Shown here in pieces: positions 19,301 through 27,104 of a stretch of 39,761 nt of DNA. A model generated the notes under the pieces. The model was not told the DNA's origin. It made no database searches and was given only the letters and a program-made list of their open reading frames with translations. This DNA comes from an uncultured Prevotellaceae bacterium (GTDB taxonomy: Bacteria > Bacteroidota > Bacteroidia > Bacteroidales > Bacteroidaceae): NCBI GenBank assembly GCA_946407895.1, contig CAMJQA010000029.1, positions 1 to 39,761 of the forward strand, read 5' to 3'. Position numbers and translations under genes: made by a program. Positions within the stretch are counted from its first letter, which is position 1, and the number at the start of each line of letters is the position of its first letter.

Positions 19301-20729
19301 CAATGACACCTACAAAGGCTTTACCGCTTATCTGGGCGTTGCGCATGATGAAGTTCTTGACCACTGCGCCGTCGTTAACAACACCGAACAATCCGGCATA
19401 AATGCCATCCTGCTGCAGGGTGAAGTTGCTTATGACGTGGCCCTGGCCGTCGAAAGTACCCCTGTAGCCCACGTTGCTATTGGAGGCGTCGTCCTGGCTC
19501 TGGGTCTTGCCTATGGGCTCCATCGTTACGCCAGCCATGTCAATATCAGCAGTCAGGCGGGCGTTGGCATAGAGGTTATTCACGTTGGTGCCCTCGTTGA
19601 CGTGAGCAGAAAACCAACGCAGCGCATTAGCATCAGCCAGATTGAACCATCCCTCGGCATCGGCTGTCAGGTAGTTGGGGTCAATCGTACCACACACGCT
19701 GCAGAAACCGTCCTTAAAGTTGTGGTCCTGCTTCTTTCCTGATTGAGCTGGATCGTTGGTATAGCCGCCATCGCCCTCGACGGAACCGTCGCAACTGACG
19801 GATGCAGTGCTATAGACAACGGCATGCGTATTGAACGGCCAGGGGAAGTCATCCTCGCCCAGGTTCTGGTAGAAGCACATCTGCGTGCTCTGGTCGCCGT
19901 TCAGCATATAGCAGACCTCGCCGCTCCTTAGCTGCTCGGCAGTCACCTCCACGGTTCCCTCGCTCTGGTTCTGGCCGATAGCTTCTGCTGTATAGAAGCA
20001 ATTCACCCATGTACAGTTCTGGGGCTTACGGCTAAAGGTTCCATTGTCATTATCCGTCAAGTCTATCTTCTTGGGGGCAACCAGACAGTTCACGCAATGA
20101 ATGCCAGGGTCGCGCAGATAACCTAGCAGACAGCTGGACTTCCACGTGCCGTTCGTGGGATCCTGGATGATGGAACCGGCGAAGACACAGTTCTCGAAAT
20201 AGGGGTCTGCACCACTCTCGGAACGTACACCAACGCGACCCACTATACCGCCCGTAGTAGCATCGCCCCCACAGGGATAGATGTCCACCTCGCTCACCAC
20301 ATTGCGAACGACCACGTCCTTCTCGGCCTCGGCTGCAATGGAGCCTGCCAGCTTCTGAGTGGTGTGGATAGTGCCCTTTACATAGAGATTCTGCACGGTG
20401 CCACGCAGCATGATGAACAGACCGGAGGCCGTGGTGGTGGTGTTGATGTTCAGTGTAATCGAGTGGCCCTGTCCGTCGAGTTCACCGAAGAACGTTTCCT
20501 GCATGATGTAGTCCTCGGTAAATCCGTCAATGTCGGCCACCAGTTTGCCCTTCAAGTCCGTCTGCCCATCGTTTACAGCCTTTGAGAATGCTCCCATGTC
20601 CTCCAGCGAGCCAATCTCGTAATACCCGTTGACGAAAGTCAGGTCAGACAACTTCTTGTCAGCTTGTGCATGCAGCCCGAGCATTAGCAACGGCAGCAAT
20701 GCAAGTGTTCTTAAGTAGTCTTTTTTCAT
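16362..20729 (-). CDS. large secreted beta-helix (GLUG-like) adhesin-type protein with three repeated blocks
   Basis: 1455 residues from the ATG at 20729 (MKKDYLRTLALLPLL, signal peptide ending at HAQA); the 13 upstream open codons fall in the leader. Three homologous blocks occur at about 32-306, 352-632 and 1137-1404. Each opens with a GYYEI/GWFNL-type segment, runs through FDGQGH-type beta-helix turns and closes with GE-C-Y-LN, then WYQTLGED-like and THAVVYS-like motifs. Blocks 2 and 3 are separated by helical segments (640-790 and 980-1130) around a galactose-binding-like domain (797-980, beginning LTNPDFANGYNGW). The last 29 residues (IYDLTGRRV, GIYI, KVLVK) resemble a type IX secretion sorting tail. 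Likely surface-exposed and glycan-binding or adhesive. A regulator gene is transcribed divergently. Confidence 0.8.
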   Translation of the reverse strand: MKKDYLRTLALLPLLMLGLHAQADKKLSDLTFVNGYYEIGSLEDMGAFSKAVNDGQTDLKGKLVADIDGFTEDYIMQETFFGELDGQGHSITLNINTTTTASGLFIMLRGTVQNLYVKGTIHTTQKLAGSIAAEAEKDVVVRNVVSEVDIYPCGGDATTGGIVGRVGVRSESGADPYFENCVFAGSIIQDPTNGTWKSSCLLGYLRDPGIHCVNCLVAPKKIDLTDNDNGTFSRKPQNCTWVNCFYTAEAIGQNQSEGTVEVTAEQLRSGEVCYMLNGDQSTQMCFYQNLGEDDFPWPFNTHAVVYSTASVSCDGSVEGDGGYTNDPAQSGKKQDHNFKDGFCSVCGTIDPNYLTADAEGWFNLADANALRWFSAHVNEGTNVNNLYANARLTADIDMAGVTMEPIGKTQSQDDASNSNVGYRGTFDGQGHVISNFTLQQDGIYAGLFGVVNDGAVVKNFIMRNAQISGKAFVGVIGGSNGGGTIIIDKVGFEGEATGSNQNVSGIIGVNMSSAAAFRISNCYVTGRIAGGLESGAISGWAANSSVSNCWSTAEVTGADNAGSSLFRGNPASTNNYSTHGQGNALTEEMVVSGELCCKLNGGATENVVWYQTLGEDQIPTFDITHAVVYSIGNYYANEGSSQRAEIAQAISDEAQAYVADLVAQQSLKQEYVDVAGSLSASTTIADMSAAYKAVEQKKAELDENAAAYKAYIDKVGETLAFLEANTQLESDVYFALVDYLNGNNEPSDENPNGEAQYIIENELLGTAEIKQEAARIDEWLKRVQSSDFKAGDDITSWLTNPDFANGYNGWAGRGGNTPSTSGAMAVAFTWNSTSDRHQTLTGLKDGIYEVRLKGSFFPYRSTDKIESTYYGAALYAGTNEVPIVAVSEEALPESEAQNQANCYIDNVNNLPYDYTIDRDGQTFYVPAHEVGAGYAFKGGRYENVMLVNVTDGRLTVGMRVDGTVPGGDLACFANVRLFYHGALSDEVESQTKAMQDVLAGQAARAQAIVDFKMSEEKDFTYYPNIPADLKQQLTAAIAEVGTASTNEQRLALVEKFTGLFKQVNECRRAYTELGKAADDLLDFSATLYEGGIISEEEMLAKQNEGEGYWKYYVDGSLSAEEAYALVEKAKASTGQPALVNGYYEVENPIQWAWFVRKVAKTNNVNVALIADLDLTEYPQLPRLENFSGTMDGRDHKITIKLTATGSDYAFIQSAYNATFCNVFINGSVEGGNFRAIGGMVRYAEKSTFRRIYSTVDITSQYDGDISTGGILQYNGGDEGTKFFDCCYAGKMIVPKGTYVGPLVGHSGPIIEFENCLVAADVECTRVNCATICKSGTDGNVHVNNCYFKTALNITQGRYADENALASGEICYRLNADRQEPVWFQTIGVDPVPVLDKTHGIVIRNADGTYANTTGIEELKQAQPAESSAIYDLTGRRVGKAQRGIYIQGGRKVLVK

Positions 20730-20790
20730 AATGTTTTGTTTGTTATAATATATATATAATATGTACATAAACTACTCTGCATTTTCCTTG

Positions 20791-20798
20791 CAAAAATA
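20791..20798 (-). promoter_or_regulatory. -7 element for the 1455-residue surface protein gene
   Basis: The minus strand reads TATTTTTG, matching TAnnTTTG, with a leader of about 55 bases to the ATG at 20729. No clear -33 box. Confidence 0.5.
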
Positions 20799-20925
20799 TC
20801 AATTTTTATTGAAAATGTATCTATCGGGAGGAGTTTATTTCTGCCAAATCAGCGATTTTGAGAAAAATACCCGGTTTTGACAGAAGGCGTAGGCCCAAAA
20901 TGATACATAATTCCTATGTTTTTTG

Positions 20926-20933
20926 TATCTTTG
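20926..20933 (+). promoter_or_regulatory. -7 element for the membrane-anchored AraC-type regulator
   Basis: TATCTTTG at 20926-20933 puts the transcript start near 20940. This favours the ATG at 20969 over the upstream in-frame start at 20858. Confidence 0.6.
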
Positions 20934-20968
20934 CATGCTACAAATGCAAAATATCAACCTACGCATAC

Positions 20969-22501
20969 ATGTTTATACCAACACACGCCACCCAGCCTGC
21001 TCCGAAGCGTCTGCGCCAATTTACCCAAACAGTATATATCATAGCCGCCATGGCATGCTCCCTGAGTGCATGTCAGCCTGCCCGCACCGGCGGGGAAGCT
21101 GCATCATGGGACGCAGACAGCACAGCCGTCGTGGATGCGGCGGGACTCGACTCAATGCTGAAAATGGTGCATGAGGGCTACGTAAAAAACGACCTGGAGG
21201 AAGCTCTCGACAAGGCCATACGCTGCAACCTGATTGCCAAGCAGAGGGGAATGCGCGTCAGGGAAGCCATGTCGGACTTCTACTACGGCATCTGCCAAAC
21301 GTGGCTGGGGCAGGTGCCCGAGGGGCTGAAGAGGATGCAGGCGGCCGTGGGCATCATTGCCGGCGATGAGGATAGTGCGAGCATCTGCTTCCTGCCATTC
21401 TGCTATAAGGAACTGGCCAGCGCACATATAGCAGCCGACGATTTGGATGCAGCCATACACGACTGCATGGCGCGCGAAGCTGCCACCAGCAAAGCCGCCT
21501 CCATCGGGGCCGGCGAGCGATTCATCGACTCGCAGCGCGGAAACAATGCCATCCTGCTGGCTACACTATATGACTTCACAGGCAGGGAGGCCGAGGGCAG
21601 GAAGTGGCTGCAGCAGTTCAAGGAAACGGCCTATGCCAAGACAATTGAGGGCGCCCACGGCCTGCTCGACTATTACAATTCCACCGACCAGGCTGAAGCC
21701 TACATCGAGACGTTCGGGCGCGCCGGGGCGTACTTTGGGGCCGACACCATGAACCTGCGCTATCGCGACGAGGTGATGTACCTGATAAATGCCTACCATT
21801 CGCTGGACAATATGGACGGAATGGTAGATGCCATCCGCCGCGTGGTGGCCCTGAACGACTCGGTGATGAACAGGACGGTGCGCAGCAACTCCCTGAGGCT
21901 GCAGGAGCAATACAAGGTGAAGACAGCGCTGAAGCAAGTGGAGCTGGGGAGGGAGCGGACACGCAGGAACATAAGGCTGGCACTGATAGCCGGAACCATA
22001 CTGCTCGTCATCATAGGCATCCTGCTCAGGTTCAACCTGAAGATGCGACGCAAGAACGGCATCCTGGCCCGCCAGGCAAACAGGGCCTGCGAGCTGGAGG
22101 AGCAACTGGCCCTGCGCCGACGGGGCCGCCTGCAGGAAAAGACAAGCTTTACAGACGAGGAGTTGGAGGGGCGGCTGGACGAATGGCTGGATGCCGACGA
22201 CCACTTCCTGAACAGGGTAACTATCCAGGATGCCGCAGCCGCCCTGCACGTCACGCAGAAGCGCATAACCGAGGCCCTGGAGGCCAGGGGAACATACAAG
22301 AACCTGGAAGAATGGGCCACGCACAAGCGCGTGGGGAGGGCATGCAAGCTCATACTCAGCCGCCCGGAATATACCATCGAAAGCATTGCCGCCGAGGCGG
22401 GTTTCACCTCCCCGCGCACGTTCTACCGCAAATTCCAGTCGGAGACGGGCCTGTCGCCCACCGAGTACCGCCAGGCAATGAGCAGGGACGACCAGGGGTG
22501 A
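20969..22501 (+). CDS. membrane-anchored AraC-type transcriptional regulator with an exported helical-repeat sensor
   Basis: 510 residues. The N-terminus has a basic segment (PKRLRQ), a hydrophobic stretch and a lipobox-like SLSAC (Cys35). Residues 55-310 are alpha-helical and TPR-like. A transmembrane helix lies at about 335-353 (ALIAGTILLVIIGILL), followed by a basic coiled coil (358-395) and a C-terminal AraC-type DNA-binding domain (about 415-505), whose second helix-turn-helix reads IESIAAEAGFTSPRTFYRKF. The layout predicts a periplasmic sensor joined through the inner membrane to a cytoplasmic DNA-binding domain, without a kinase, like a hybrid two-component regulator stripped of its phosphorelay. 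It is divergent from the 1455-residue surface protein gene, a plausible target (inference). G+C is high, in sharp contrast with the next gene. Confidence 0.85.
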   Translation: MFIPTHATQPAPKRLRQFTQTVYIIAAMACSLSACQPARTGGEAASWDADSTAVVDAAGLDSMLKMVHEGYVKNDLEEALDKAIRCNLIAKQRGMRVREAMSDFYYGICQTWLGQVPEGLKRMQAAVGIIAGDEDSASICFLPFCYKELASAHIAADDLDAAIHDCMAREAATSKAASIGAGERFIDSQRGNNAILLATLYDFTGREAEGRKWLQQFKETAYAKTIEGAHGLLDYYNSTDQAEAYIETFGRAGAYFGADTMNLRYRDEVMYLINAYHSLDNMDGMVDAIRRVVALNDSVMNRTVRSNSLRLQEQYKVKTALKQVELGRERTRRNIRLALIAGTILLVIIGILLRFNLKMRRKNGILARQANRACELEEQLALRRRGRLQEKTSFTDEELEGRLDEWLDADDHFLNRVTIQDAAAALHVTQKRITEALEARGTYKNLEEWATHKRVGRACKLILSRPEYTIESIAAEAGFTSPRTFYRKFQSETGLSPTEYRQAMSRDDQG

Positions 22502-22741
22502 TGCCCAGGGCAGATTTCTTGCTTTTCCCGTACAATCCACCACCTTTTTTGTATAAAAAAGTACTAAATTCCATGTAATTTTATCAAAAGCCAGGAGAAA
22601 AGATTTCCCTGCCCATCGATGCAGATGCATTGCCTGTAATAGCCTTCAGGGAAATTTGCCCAAACGGGTACACCATTTCTTTGGGGATAATGACTATGTG
22701 GTGGTTGGTCAAGTAGAGTTTGTGGAACTCAGGTTGTCTCC
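22502..22741. other. junction between G+C-rich and A+T-rich DNA
   Basis: This holds copy 1 of the direct repeat (22552-22589). A minus-strand frame of about 57 codons (22584-22754) is open but has no start or clear relative; I do not call it a gene. No terminator hairpin for the regulator gene is evident beyond a short A/T palindrome at 22544-22561. Confidence 0.4.
22552..22589 (+). repeat. direct repeat copy 1 bordering the protease module
   Basis: 38 bases that match 27029-27067 at 36 of 39 aligned positions (one single-base gap, two substitutions). It includes the shared word ATGTAATTTTATCAAAA and the end of an A/T palindrome. Confidence 0.8.
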
Positions 22742-24895
22742 TCAATCTGACATAAACTTAATTACAGTTCCATCAGATTTCTTTATAATATAAATTCCAA
22801 ACTTGGATGAATCTACGATACGCTTTCCATCAATACGCCATAAAAAACTATTTTGGGCTGGTGCACTTTGGGTGTTACAAATTGCTGTTGGTGATATAAT
22901 AAATGTTCTACCATTTATTATAATGTTCCCATTTTCAATCTTAGCATTAAGACATAATTCTTGATAATTCATGTCTGGTTGAGCTATATCATAATATGAT
23001 ATATAGACATAACTTGTAGTATTTATCAACCTTGCTCCTACATAGATTTTGTAGTCGCCATCAGGCCAGTTGCCAATCAGCTTTCCTTGTATTTTTAATG
23101 GGTCTTCTTGAATTTCATACATACTGAGTTCTCCAGGCTGGATTGAGTCTCCAAAAGAGCATATTTGATTACCATACTTATCAGCGAGAATCATTTTGAG
23201 ATCCCCTATGAAAGGAGATTCTAATAAATTCTGTAACTCATAGATATTCAGGCAGATAAGAGACGGGGTTGAGGTTTTCCCTAATTCTATCTCAGAACTG
23301 CCCAACATGGCATCTTCAATTATATTGGGTTTAACACTGCCGTTTTCCGAAATATTAATCTCCGGATACTTTTTTGAGAACACCTGATTATAGTCAGTGC
23401 TTCTTGACTGCCTAGAACGTAATTGTACCGTATATTGACCATCAGACAGGGTTGTAGGCAAAGTAATTTCTATGCTTACATTGTTTTGTTCTTGCATATA
23501 AGATAGTGCCCTCACTTTGTATTCTCCTAAAATAACTTCATCAGAACCATCAGAAGGAATCAGGGCAACATGTAGAGTACCATTAAATTCTTTATAAGAG
23601 AAGTTGGCACATGAGGCTGTATAAATTTGGATTGTACTTCCAGCTTTAACAGCTGACATAGATGCATATAGGTTAGGTGTGCAAAGATAATAAGTTCCAT
23701 CGTCAAAACCATCATCTGGTTTTATACCAATTGTCATTTGCTGACTATTGTTAAACCCTCCCATTGTAGCATGCTGGCCATTCTCTTTTGGATGAAGGTC
23801 GGCAATTTGATAATAGCCGTTACAACTACCATTCCATCCCCAGTTTACGTGATAATCAGGATACTTATTTCCCTCATTTACTCGATAACCGTCCAAGACG
23901 AATGAGTGGCCTCCGTCCCTTGTGCTTTGACCTCCGTAATTGATAGGACGGCCTTCATTTAGTTCATTGATAAGAATACGATGCCAATCCTCTGTAGAAC
24001 AGTAGCCACGTGTAATGAATGCAGCATCATTATCATAACCAAAGTTTTCGATAAATGCAGGTATGAGGTCAGACTGGTATGCGCCACTGCCTTTCTGAGC
24101 AATTGTGCCATAGTCCATGTGGACAGTAATTCCACAAGCAAACATCAGTTCTGCAATTGCATCAGCCTGTGCGGAAGAATATTCCCTCTTATAATCATTT
24201 AGCATATCATCCCATTTAAAATATACGGAACCGAGGTCATGCTTAATTTGTATGCCATTTGATTCTGTCCGATAGTTGATGTATCCTTTTCCTACAACAG
24301 GATATTTATGATAGAACATGACTTGCGACATGGCTGTGGCTACACATCCTGTTAAGCATTTTTCATTTCTAACCGAAGGACATAGCCTATTGTATGGATC
24401 GTCCTGATCCCACTGGTTATCTCCAAGAAGAGGGTCTATTCCGTCTGCATTTACTGAGGTCAGACGCATTGGCATACAATCACCATTGTCCGAAACTTCC
24501 TGAAATGATTCTGCGTAGCATTCCAGCCAATAGCGAACATTGGGCGGAATGCTATCTGTATTAAAATTGTTTTCTTCTGAATATGCTAGCACAGGAGGCA
24601 TTCTTTTGTCTCCAGAGACAATAACAAATCCTGTGTTACCTTTTGCAGATGAATAAATGTAATATGCTTCTTTGCCTAACCGTAAACCTCTACCCGGCAA
24701 TATTTGTGATGAAGTAAGACTCAACTTTAAGTCTGCCATTTTCAAACCTGCAATATTCTTAGAAATAAAATTGTTCATCACTTTCTCTGCCTCACTTCTG
24801 CTCCGTGGTTGGGCCAAGCAAAAGTAAGGCAGCAAACCGCAAAGCATGAGCATTGCGGCTTGCTTGTAGAGGTCATTTCTGAAAAGAATATTCAT
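22742..24895 (-). CDS. C10 family (streptopain-like) cysteine protease, secreted
   Basis: 717 residues with a signal peptide ending near FCLAQ (residue 29). An N-terminal inhibitory prodomain spans about 30-155 (GFVIVSGDKRMPPVLAYS is typical of Spi-type propeptides). The catalytic domain starts at the QWDQDDPYN motif (161-169), with nucleophile Cys184 in LTGCVATAMSQVM, catalytic His330 in DGGHSFVLDGY and the NWGWNG segment (351-356). This is the family of SpeB, interpain A and the Bacteroides Bfp proteases. A beta-rich C-terminal extension (370-690) ends in a sorting-like tail (WRIDGKRI, GIYIIKK). It starts 14 bases after the BACON lipoprotein stop, so they form an operon. Base composition is far lower in G+C than the flanks: 17 of 60 bases in 22921-22980 are G or C, against 42 of 60 in 21481-21540. 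Confidence 0.92.
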   Translation of the reverse strand: MNILFRNDLYKQAAMLMLCGLLPYFCLAQPRSRSEAEKVMNNFISKNIAGLKMADLKLSLTSSQILPGRGLRLGKEAYYIYSSAKGNTGFVIVSGDKRMPPVLAYSEENNFNTDSIPPNVRYWLECYAESFQEVSDNGDCMPMRLTSVNADGIDPLLGDNQWDQDDPYNRLCPSVRNEKCLTGCVATAMSQVMFYHKYPVVGKGYINYRTESNGIQIKHDLGSVYFKWDDMLNDYKREYSSAQADAIAELMFACGITVHMDYGTIAQKGSGAYQSDLIPAFIENFGYDNDAAFITRGYCSTEDWHRILINELNEGRPINYGGQSTRDGGHSFVLDGYRVNEGNKYPDYHVNWGWNGSCNGYYQIADLHPKENGQHATMGGFNNSQQMTIGIKPDDGFDDGTYYLCTPNLYASMSAVKAGSTIQIYTASCANFSYKEFNGTLHVALIPSDGSDEVILGEYKVRALSYMQEQNNVSIEITLPTTLSDGQYTVQLRSRQSRSTDYNQVFSKKYPEINISENGSVKPNIIEDAMLGSSEIELGKTSTPSLICLNIYELQNLLESPFIGDLKMILADKYGNQICSFGDSIQPGELSMYEIQEDPLKIQGKLIGNWPDGDYKIYVGARLINTTSYVYISYYDIAQPDMNYQELCLNAKIENGNIIINGRTFIISPTAICNTQSAPAQNSFLWRIDGKRIVDSSKFGIYIIKKSDGTVIKFMSD

Positions 24896-24909
24896 ATTCT
24901 GCAGTATGA

Positions 24910-26643
24910 CTATTTGCTAACCTTGAAAATCTGCAGTGAGTTCCGCATTTTCTGGATTTCAGACCGGGTCGGACGGCGGTGTGGCTTGTTCCACTCGGAC
25001 GGGTTCAACTTGACACGTTTAAAATCTTGAGTTGAAGATGAAGTCAAGTCGTAATATGCTGGTTCGCTCAATTCGGCAGAAAATGCCTTTGTATCACGGT
25101 CTATACCCCATGTCGTACAAAAGAATTTGTCGCCGCTTCTCGTCCAGTTCATTATCTGAGGTCCATTCAAGTAGTTCCTGTTCCTATCAGCTGCAATCAT
25201 AGGCTTGAATTCCAAATGTGCCAGTAATGCATAAGTGTAATAATTTGAATAAAGGTAGTATACGTCTGCTAGTTCGTCCTCTGCTGCTATGTAATAATAC
25301 TCATCACATCTTTGGCCATAGCTTCCTGACCTCGATGCAGTGACAGTCCAGCGAGAACTATTATACGATTTTGTTAGGTACATATCATCATATATGGTCA
25401 TTGCTCTTGTGGTTATTCGCTCAATCGTTATCGGGCCATACTTGTGAGTACCATCGTCATTGTTCTCGTTACCGTATGCAGCAACGCAGTAAATCAACTT
25501 GGTGTTAGGATCTACCCAAGCAGGCAAGAACGCATAGTCTTCGAGACTATTATATTCTGTCTGTTTCATTAGTTCGTTATATATATCGCGGTCTGTCATC
25601 GTTTGCATTGCAGCTTCAGTGAAAAAAGCTTCCCTATATCCCTTGGCATTGGGGCCAAACTTCAAGTTACAAGCGAAACCATCACTCATAATAGTCATAT
25701 CAGACGTTTCAACACGAAGACCAGTAGGAAGCGTTCCAAGTTGTGTTATTGTTGCCGTGGCAGATAAAGTATTTGCCCTAAAAGTAAGGGTGGCTGAACG
25801 CTCCTTGTCAGACCAGTTCTCTGTAAGTGCCGTAAGTATAATGCTTGTCGAGCCCATGCCTGATGTGGCTGAAGCATGTAGCCATTCAGGACATCCTGTA
25901 AGCGTCCATGAACCTGTTGCTGTTACAGTCATAGTGTTGGTACTGCCCTTTGGGCCAAGAATTGAAGCTGATGTTGGCGATACAGAGATACCTCCAGGTT
26001 CTTGACTTATAGTGATGGTAATATTACTAGGATTTCCTTCTAACCCACTGAATGTCAGTGTGGCTGTACGCGAACCACTTGTACCATTTGGTTCAGCTGT
26101 TACCGTGATGAACCCGTTTCCTTCGCCATCGCTTTTATCAATAGTAAGCCAGCTTTGATTACTATTGACATGCCATTTAAGGTTTGCTGTAACTGAGAAA
26201 TTGACCGTACCGCCCTCACCTTTTATCGGTGATACCGAAGTAGGCGAAACTTCAAGTTGAGCCTTTTTGCTTTTCTGCGTGATATTGACAAATTTCGAAT
26301 TTACACCCTTAGTGGTAGAGCTGATGGTTATTACGCCCTTTCGGTCATCACCATATGCATCATTTCTCTCAACGTCAAAATAAATGGTGGCATTATCTCC
26401 GCCTTCCTCTTGTCCTTGTCTTATCTTAATCCATTCTTTGTTAGATGAGACTTTCCAATAGACATTGCTTTTAATGTCAAAGTGATTACCGCTCTCGCCT
26501 TCAATTTTGATTTCAAAACTTGCAGGTGTAGCGTCTTCAAGATAGGGGGCCTCATCATCGTCACTGCATGATGAAAATCCTGCACTCAGCGTTGTAGCCA
26601 TCACAATGGCCGGCAAGCTCCAAATTAAGTCTTTTGCTTTCAT
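24910..26643 (-). CDS. surface lipoprotein with three BACON domains
   Basis: 577 residues. A signal peptide ends at Cys26 (SAGFSSC); the following SDDDE is the acidic lipoprotein-export signal typical of surface-exposed Bacteroidetes lipoproteins. Three BACON-type beta-sandwich domains follow at about 38-123, 130-214 and 218-301, each with the W-x-WL/I and I-Q-type strands (NQSWLTIDK, TITISQE). Residues 305-577 are an unassigned domain rich in Tyr and Asp. BACON domains are linked to carbohydrate or mucin binding. Being first in a two-gene operon with a C10 protease, it may tether, target or restrain the protease; some Bacteroides C10 genes are paired with inhibitor genes, but I see no evidence that this one is an inhibitor. 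A+T-rich like its partner. Confidence 0.85.
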   Translation of the reverse strand: MKAKDLIWSLPAIVMATTLSAGFSSCSDDDEAPYLEDATPASFEIKIEGESGNHFDIKSNVYWKVSSNKEWIKIRQGQEEGGDNATIYFDVERNDAYGDDRKGVITISSTTKGVNSKFVNITQKSKKAQLEVSPTSVSPIKGEGGTVNFSVTANLKWHVNSNQSWLTIDKSDGEGNGFITVTAEPNGTSGSRTATLTFSGLEGNPSNITITISQEPGGISVSPTSASILGPKGSTNTMTVTATGSWTLTGCPEWLHASATSGMGSTSIILTALTENWSDKERSATLTFRANTLSATATITQLGTLPTGLRVETSDMTIMSDGFACNLKFGPNAKGYREAFFTEAAMQTMTDRDIYNELMKQTEYNSLEDYAFLPAWVDPNTKLIYCVAAYGNENNDDGTHKYGPITIERITTRAMTIYDDMYLTKSYNSSRWTVTASRSGSYGQRCDEYYYIAAEDELADVYYLYSNYYTYALLAHLEFKPMIAADRNRNYLNGPQIMNWTRSGDKFFCTTWGIDRDTKAFSAELSEPAYYDLTSSSTQDFKRVKLNPSEWNKPHRRPTRSEIQKMRNSLQIFKVSK

Positions 26644-26730
26644 TGCTGTAAATTTTAATTTTGATACAATAGGTTATAGATATTTTTATTCCAGTAGTTG
26701 AAAGAGAATGCAATGATAAGGACACAAAGA

Positions 26731-26821
26731 ATGGCGTGGCCATCCTTATGCACTTGACCTGAGGGGCAGACGTCGGAATGCTGGAACCCCTATCTGACAT
26801 ATAAGAATGCTACCACGCCAT
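26731..26821 (-). ncRNA. structured leader element upstream of the BACON-protease operon
   Basis: On the minus strand, four nested helices can be drawn: ATGGCGTGG with CCACGCCAT (26821-26813 with 26739-26731), CATTCTTAT with ATAAGGATG (one U-G pair, allowed only in the minus-strand RNA), AGGGG with CCCCT, and CAG with CTG. The element lies about 90 bases before the BACON start, within the leader predicted from the -7 at 26990. It could instead be a small terminal-inverted-repeat element. I do not recognise a known RNA family. Confidence 0.45.
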
Positions 26822-26937
26822 ATAGCGCGGAGGCATAGCTTAATCGTCAGATAAGGACAACCATTCTTGGCCTTTCCCTCTGCTTCTTAAATCGAACTAT
26901 TCCAAGAAAGATTTCCGACGTCTTTTCAGTCAAGTGC
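26750..26937. repeat. nested long-range inverted repeat in the same leader
   Basis: Three arm pairs nest exactly: GCACTTGAC (26750-26758) with GTCAAGTGC (26929-26937), AGACGTCGGAA (26768-26778) with TTCCGACGTCT (26913-26923), and TATCTGAC (26791-26798) with GTCAGATA (26846-26853). All are perfect complements. They overlap the left half of the 26731-26821 fold, so the two structures exclude each other. Confidence 0.75.
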
Positions 26938-26989
26938 GAAATAAAAGCTAATGCATCATTGAAACCGGATTTCTCCCCGATTCCGATTG

Positions 26990-26997
26990 CAAATATA
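26990..26997 (-). promoter_or_regulatory. -7 element for the BACON-C10 protease operon
   Basis: The minus strand reads TATATTTG. Transcription would start near 26983, giving an unusually long leader of about 340 bases before the ATG at 26643. No clear -33 TTG. Confidence 0.5.
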
Positions 26998-27028
26998 CAC
27001 CCTTTTTTTTAATCCTCTACTCTTTTTA

Positions 27029-27067
27029 TATAAAAAAGGTGCTAAATTTCATGTAATTTTATCAAAA
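27029..27067 (+). repeat. direct repeat copy 2 bordering the protease module
   Basis: 39 bases matching 22552-22589 at 36 of 39 aligned positions, same orientation. It lies between the divergent -7 elements at 26990 and 27105. Confidence 0.8.
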
Positions 27068-27104
27068 ATCCCACTTCGAAAGCACATTATAATAGAATTT
27101 TTGC

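Noticed and set aside
22584..22754. Open minus-strand frame of about 57 codons between the AraC regulator and the C10 protease, ending in a stop inside direct repeat copy 1
   Set aside because: No start codon or promoter, no confident relative, and the plus strand is open over the same bases; too short to call a gene remnant.
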